Assembly: GCF_017355915.2 (NCBI RefSeq)
Contig: NZ_JAFEUV020000001.1
Coordinates: 1-64,000 of the forward strand
Reading direction: 5' to 3'
Origin: Telluribacter roseus
GTDB lineage: Bacteria; Bacteroidota; Bacteroidia; Cytophagales; Spirosomataceae
DNA length: 64,000 nucleotides
In this document: in pieces, positions 60,850 to 64,000 of the stretch
Layout of the letters: each line of letters begins with the position of its first letter
How positions within the stretch are numbered: position 1 is the first letter of the stretch
Made by a program: the position numbers and the translations under genes
The notes under the pieces: generated by a model
Told to the model about the DNA's origin: nothing
The model's database searches: none
What the model saw: only the letters and a program-made list of their open reading frames with translations

Positions 60850-61101
60850 TTAAGCGGGACGAACTTCAAACGTAAACTCTTCCATAATCAGGTTAGCCAG
60901 TAGTTTTTCGCAGGCTGTCTTTACCTTGCCTTCGGCCTCAGCGGCATCGGCTGCCTCAAGACGTAGGGTAATGTGTTTTCCGATGCGTACATCTGCCACC
61001 TGATCGATACCGAGGTTATGAAGTCCCAGTTTTACGGCCTTTCCCTGAGGGTCAAGGATTTCCTTCATCGGCATAATGTTGATATCAGCAATAAATTCCA
61101 T
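60850..61101 (-). CDS. purS: phosphoribosylformylglycinamidine synthase subunit PurS
   Basis: An 83-residue protein of normal PurS length. MEFIADINIMPMKEILDPQGKAVKLGLHNLGIDQVADVRIGKHI is a typical PurS start. It binds PurL and PurQ in the fourth step of purine synthesis; purL/purQ are not in the window. It lies between pssA and fabH on the same strand. Confidence 0.93.
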   Translation of the reverse strand: MEFIADINIMPMKEILDPQGKAVKLGLHNLGIDQVADVRIGKHITLRLEAADAAEAEGKVKTACEKLLANLIMEEFTFEVRPA

Positions 61102-61180
61102 GTGTATTATAGTACGTTATTGGTTAGTACCCGAAGGCAAACGAAAGCGCAAAATTGCAATAAATTGTGCCTAATACCAA

Positions 61181-61885
61181 TTAGGATTTACTATTATTCG
61201 TGAACATAAGTACCAATGAGAGGAGTACATAGAGGCCGACGATCAGCGGAACGGCCAGAATACCCAGCCCCAGTAGCAGGGCCAGTGAAACAGCCAGGAA
61301 GGAGAACCTGACTTCGTTGCCCTTCCAGCCGAACGATTTGAACTTCAGGGCAAACAGCGGGATCTCGGCCACCAGCAGGTACGACATCACTGCCGTAAAA
61401 ATCAGAAGCGTAGTAGTATTGACAATGATTGGGCGCCAGGTCTCTTCGTGATAACGGGCAATAAAAGGCAGTGAGGCAATGAGCAAGGCGTTGGCCGGCG
61501 TAGGTACCCCTATAAACTGATCGCTCTGGCGGGGGTCAATGTTGAACTTGGCGAGCCGGAGCGCCGAGAATACCGCAATGAACAGGGCCAGGTAGGCCTT
61601 CCACATACCCGTCAGATCGGGGATGCTCTCCATGAGCAACTGGTAAATGATGATAGAGGGTAGTACCCCAAAGGTAGTCATATCGGCCAGTGAGTCCAGC
61701 TCTTTGCCAATGGGTGAGGTGACGTTGAGGAGACGCGCTACAAACCCGTCCAGAAAATCAAAAACGGCCGCTACCCCGATAAGGGCGCAGGAGAGGAGCA
61801 GGTTGTTATGGAATGCTTCAATGATACCAATGCCTCCGCATACAAGGTTGGCACAGGTAAGGGCATTGGGGATGTGACGCTTCAT
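61181..61885 (-). CDS. pssA: CDP-diacylglycerol-serine O-phosphatidyltransferase PssA
   Basis: A 234-residue inner-membrane enzyme making phosphatidylserine. The CDP-alcohol phosphotransferase motif DGxxAR(x8)GxxxDxxxD is visible as DFLDGFVARLLNVTSPIGKELDSLADM. Several membrane helices follow (LLIFTAVMSYLLVAEI, FSFLAVSLALLLGLGILAVPLIVGLYVLLSLVL). It is 42 bp downstream of the MBL-fold gene, suggesting one transcript with purS and fabH. Confidence 0.93.
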   Translation of the reverse strand: MKRHIPNALTCANLVCGGIGIIEAFHNNLLLSCALIGVAAVFDFLDGFVARLLNVTSPIGKELDSLADMTTFGVLPSIIIYQLLMESIPDLTGMWKAYLALFIAVFSALRLAKFNIDPRQSDQFIGVPTPANALLIASLPFIARYHEETWRPIIVNTTTLLIFTAVMSYLLVAEIPLFALKFKSFGWKGNEVRFSFLAVSLALLLGLGILAVPLIVGLYVLLSLVLMFTNNSKS

Positions 61886-61927
61886 GGAGAGTTGAGCAGA
61901 AAAGTGAAGTGTATATAGTGTCGTGTA

Positions 61928-62569
61928 CTAGCTGTTCAGGAAGGGATTATACTTTTTCTCATAGCCAATGGTGGTGGGCTCCATGTGGCCGGCATATACG
62001 GTGTAATCGTCAGCCAATGTAAACAGCTTGGTACGGATACTGCGGAGCAGGGTGTTATGGTCGCCACCCGGTAGGTCGGTACGACCGATACTCTGCCTGA
62101 ACAGTACATCTCCTCCGATCACAAAGCGCTGTTCGTGGTTGACAAAGGCCACGTGACCGGGGGCGTGTCCTGGTACGTGCAGGATTTCCAGAGTTGAATT
62201 GCCAAAGGTAACGGTTTGGCCTTCCTCCAGATAGTGCTCTATCTCCGGCTCGTCAAATCCGGCAAATCCATAGTTCGGAGCGTACGCTTTGACCGCTTTG
62301 AGCAGGGGCTCGTCTATAGCATGAAGGCTGAAAGGAATACCATATTTCCTTTTCAGAAAGGCTATACCCAGCACATGATCAATATGAGCGTGGGTGTTGA
62401 TGATAGCTACCGGTTTGAGACCATTGGCTTCTATATAACTAATGAGCTCATCGTGCTCCTGCCGTTCGTAGTTACCCGGATCTATGAAAACAGCCTCACC
62501 CGTTTCATCATAGAGCACATAGGTATTCTCAGCAAAGGGATTGAATGTAAAAGATTCTATCTGGATCAT
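61928..62569 (-). CDS. MBL-fold metallo-hydrolase (glyoxalase-II-like)
   Basis: A 213-residue zinc hydrolase. THAHIDHVLG gives the HxHxDH site; further ligands are in VPGHAPGHVAF, VIGGDVLFRQSIGRTDLPGGD and YAGHMEPTTIG. The pattern with SIGRTDLPGGD is typical of hydroxyacylglutathione-hydrolase-like or YcbL-like proteins; in an organism that may lack glutathione the thioester substrate is unknown. Confidence 0.93.
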   Translation of the reverse strand: MIQIESFTFNPFAENTYVLYDETGEAVFIDPGNYERQEHDELISYIEANGLKPVAIINTHAHIDHVLGIAFLKRKYGIPFSLHAIDEPLLKAVKAYAPNYGFAGFDEPEIEHYLEEGQTVTFGNSTLEILHVPGHAPGHVAFVNHEQRFVIGGDVLFRQSIGRTDLPGGDHNTLLRSIRTKLFTLADDYTVYAGHMEPTTIGYEKKYNPFLNS

Positions 62570-62671
62570 AGGTCGTAGGCGATGTTAGTAGTGGGGCGAA
62601 GTTAAGAAACAGTTTGGAAACAGAGTTCGGGTAGGACAGTATTCGTAGTAATGATCCTATATATTAATCAG

Positions 62672-62715
62672 TAGCGCCACTTCAACCTTACAGGAGCAAG
62701 GTTAAAGTGGCGCTA
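62672..62715. repeat. strong hairpin between two minus-strand genes
   Basis: An 18-bp stem with one wobble pair (62672-62689 with 62698-62715) and an 8-nt loop sits 39 bp after the baeRF-like stop. There is little U-run on the minus strand, so it could be a terminator or a repeat palindrome. Confidence 0.6.
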
Positions 62716-62753
62716 TGGCTTTGATTATAGTATATGGGTATCCTCTTCCGGCC

Positions 62754-63962
62754 TTATACTACCACCGGATTACGGAATACAGCCGCTACTACGCTGTCCT
62801 TCTCGGGCATCTCGTTGGCATCGTATAGGTACACCTTACCTTTCATCAGTACCGTCTTAACGGCGGCTTCGGTCAGTAGGTCTGTATTTTCGGGAGTGGC
62901 AGCCCGCTGGATCTGCAGTTCATAGCGCTGCTCATCAAAGTGGCCCCACAACGAAGCGTCCTTCCGCAGGAACAGCGTATCTACCTGACCGGTAAGTGCG
63001 GCTAGTATGATCTTCTCGGTATCCGAAGCCGCGAAATCACCTGCCTTCAGATTATGATACTGCTCAATGGCCTTTTCTTCCTGTTGCTTAAACTTAGGCT
63101 CCATGATAGCCAGGGCTTTCTGATGGAGTCCTTTGATGTCGTTTGGATTGTCACTACTGAAGTTTCCGGTTATAACCTGATCTTCGTAGCGGTTGTAGTG
63201 TGCAGTTGATCTATAAATAGGAATCAGGTACTCTACCCCCGCGAATATGACCGGAACCTGCTCTACTTTGAATCTATTTTCCAGAGCGCGGGTCAGCATA
63301 ATGAACCACTGGTGTATCTGCTCTTTGGCTTCATCATCACCCGATTGTCCATGAAATACACCCCCCTCTACTGAACTGTTGCCAGCACTCCCACTACCTC
63401 GGCCTGTTTGAAAACGACGCTGCACAGTACTCTCTTTTTCGATCTCGATATACTGCAGGTAATCATTGACGCTCCTGGGTATATCTACCCCCAGATCCAC
63501 ATCCGTGATCGAGTGAGGAGTCACTTCATATAATCTCGTGTCTTCAAGATCCAGATTCATGATATAAAACCGGCCCGTCTGATTAAACAGAGGAAGCAAT
63601 GGGCGTAACATCAGCCCCTTGCCTACGTGGAATGACGGCTCATCTACCTTGAGAGGAAATTTGAACACATGGTTAGTACGGGGAGTGAGAAAGAAAGCCA
63701 GCATTTCGGACGAATAGTGCCAGAAGCTATCGTTGTCCAGCAGGGCAAATCCCGGCTGTAGGTATTGATTCACCTCGTCTGGCTCCATACCGTACAGATT
63801 GACAAGCTGCTGACGAGCAGCCTGAAGCTGATTCTTGAAGTGGATCTTATCCTGCTGAAAGTTATCAGTCGACTGCCTTCTGGTGGGCGAGTATATCGTC
63901 ACACTATGCTGTACCTTACTGGTCGCCAGTTCGTTAAGTTGATCTATGGTGAATAATTCCAT
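62754..63962 (-). CDS. baeRF-type release-factor-like protein
   Basis: A 402-residue protein that matches the bacterial archaeo-eukaryotic release factor-like (baeRF) group: VTIYSPTRRQSTDNFQQDKIHFKNQL, then FWHYSSEMLAFFLTP, GLMLRPLLPLF and RFYIMNLDLEDTRLYEV, followed by a helical middle and GVEYLIPIYRSTAHYNRY. These domains resemble eRF1/Dom34 and are predicted to act in ribosome rescue or stress. No GGQ-like catalytic loop is obvious; a Gly/Ser-rich insert (GRGSGSAGNSS, ~185-195) is present at a loop position. It is not part of a visible operon. Confidence 0.72.
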   Translation of the reverse strand: MELFTIDQLNELATSKVQHSVTIYSPTRRQSTDNFQQDKIHFKNQLQAARQQLVNLYGMEPDEVNQYLQPGFALLDNDSFWHYSSEMLAFFLTPRTNHVFKFPLKVDEPSFHVGKGLMLRPLLPLFNQTGRFYIMNLDLEDTRLYEVTPHSITDVDLGVDIPRSVNDYLQYIEIEKESTVQRRFQTGRGSGSAGNSSVEGGVFHGQSGDDEAKEQIHQWFIMLTRALENRFKVEQVPVIFAGVEYLIPIYRSTAHYNRYEDQVITGNFSSDNPNDIKGLHQKALAIMEPKFKQQEEKAIEQYHNLKAGDFAASDTEKIILAALTGQVDTLFLRKDASLWGHFDEQRYELQIQRAATPENTDLLTEAAVKTVLMKGKVYLYDANEMPEKDSVVAAVFRNPVVV

Positions 63963-64000
63963 GGTAGTTAGTTAAAAGGTTTAAGACGTATTAAATTCTG

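Noticed and set aside
1-64000. tRNA, rRNA or CRISPR arrays
   Set aside because: I saw no cloverleaf with a GGTTCRA T-arm, no rRNA motif and no spaced direct repeats. This was by eye; tRNAscan and a CRISPR finder would settle it.

Overview
The window looks like chromosome of a Bacteroidota bacterium, most likely order Cytophagales (Spirosomaceae/Dyadobacter-like). Supporting signs are a PorX-type REC-PglZ regulator of type IX secretion, LruC, DUF1593/Sde182, ThuA-glucose/sorbosone dehydrogenase-cytochrome c and TIGR02757 proteins, many lipoproteins, the rsfS-ftsH/birA arrangement, few visible Shine-Dalgarno sequences, and promoters of the Bacteroidota -33 TTTG / -7 TAnnTTTG type. Base composition is mixed (about half G+C). 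Genes are mostly in short operons separated by clear hairpin terminators. There is no phage, IS transposase, CRISPR array, rRNA or tRNA that I can support. One structured RNA gene, the SRP 4.5S RNA, lies at about 27476-27570.

Layout. 1-741: mostly non-coding, with a REP-like palindrome cluster. 742-8515: membrane glycosyltransferase, VanX-type dipeptidase lipoprotein, orphan NarL-type response regulator, two small envelope proteins, a PspC/LiaF-like envelope-stress operon and a catalytically degenerate TrpF-like protein. 8779-16386: mnmA, small proteins (lipoprotein, SelW-like, DUF983), a carboxylesterase followed by a MITE-like nested inverted repeat, then a dbpA-dinB-hypothetical operon and a CinA-domain protein. 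16551-22668: S9 peptidase, glycine-zipper lipoprotein, DUF1593 hydrolase and a TIM-barrel isomerase. 22765-29047: ftsH, rsfS, birA, TMEM220 protein, TPR lipoprotein, 4.5S RNA, transaldolase and ftsE. 29125-37800: LruC protein, porX, kdsB, DUF4905-like, LysM, TIGR02757 and a lipoprotein-type methyltransferase. 37885-50966: a carbohydrate region with a ThuA-sugar dehydrogenase-cytochrome fusion, small lipoproteins, a large repeat adhesin-like protein, an isomerase, a four-helix-bundle protein, two Gfo/Idh/MocA oxidoreductases and a divergent MFS transporter. 51089-63962: mutS2, degenerate A-type Fe-S protein, very large NtrY-like kinase, NUMOD4-HNH protein, CoA-binding protein, an MBL-pssA-purS-fabH run and a baeRF-like protein.

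How the genes fit together. Housekeeping genes (mnmA, ftsH, rsfS, ffs, ftsE, kdsB, mutS2, fabH, purS, pssA) are interspersed with an accessory carbohydrate-oxidation theme: a periplasmic sugar dehydrogenase with its own haem c, secreted or TIM-barrel isomerases, two NAD(P)-dependent sugar oxidoreductases and an FucP-like importer. A second theme is envelope stress and secretion (PspC/LiaF operon, PorX, LruC, LysM, FtsH).

The observations most worth a second look are the nested inverted-repeat element behind the esterase, the four-helix-bundle module bounded by inverted octamer repeats inside a sugar operon (with a gene-less relative at 59540-59780), the TrpF-like and IscA-like proteins that have lost their hallmark residues, the AT-rich unknown gene coupled to dinB, and the SAM methyltransferase with a lipoprotein signal. 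I do not see a clearly new defence or mobile system.
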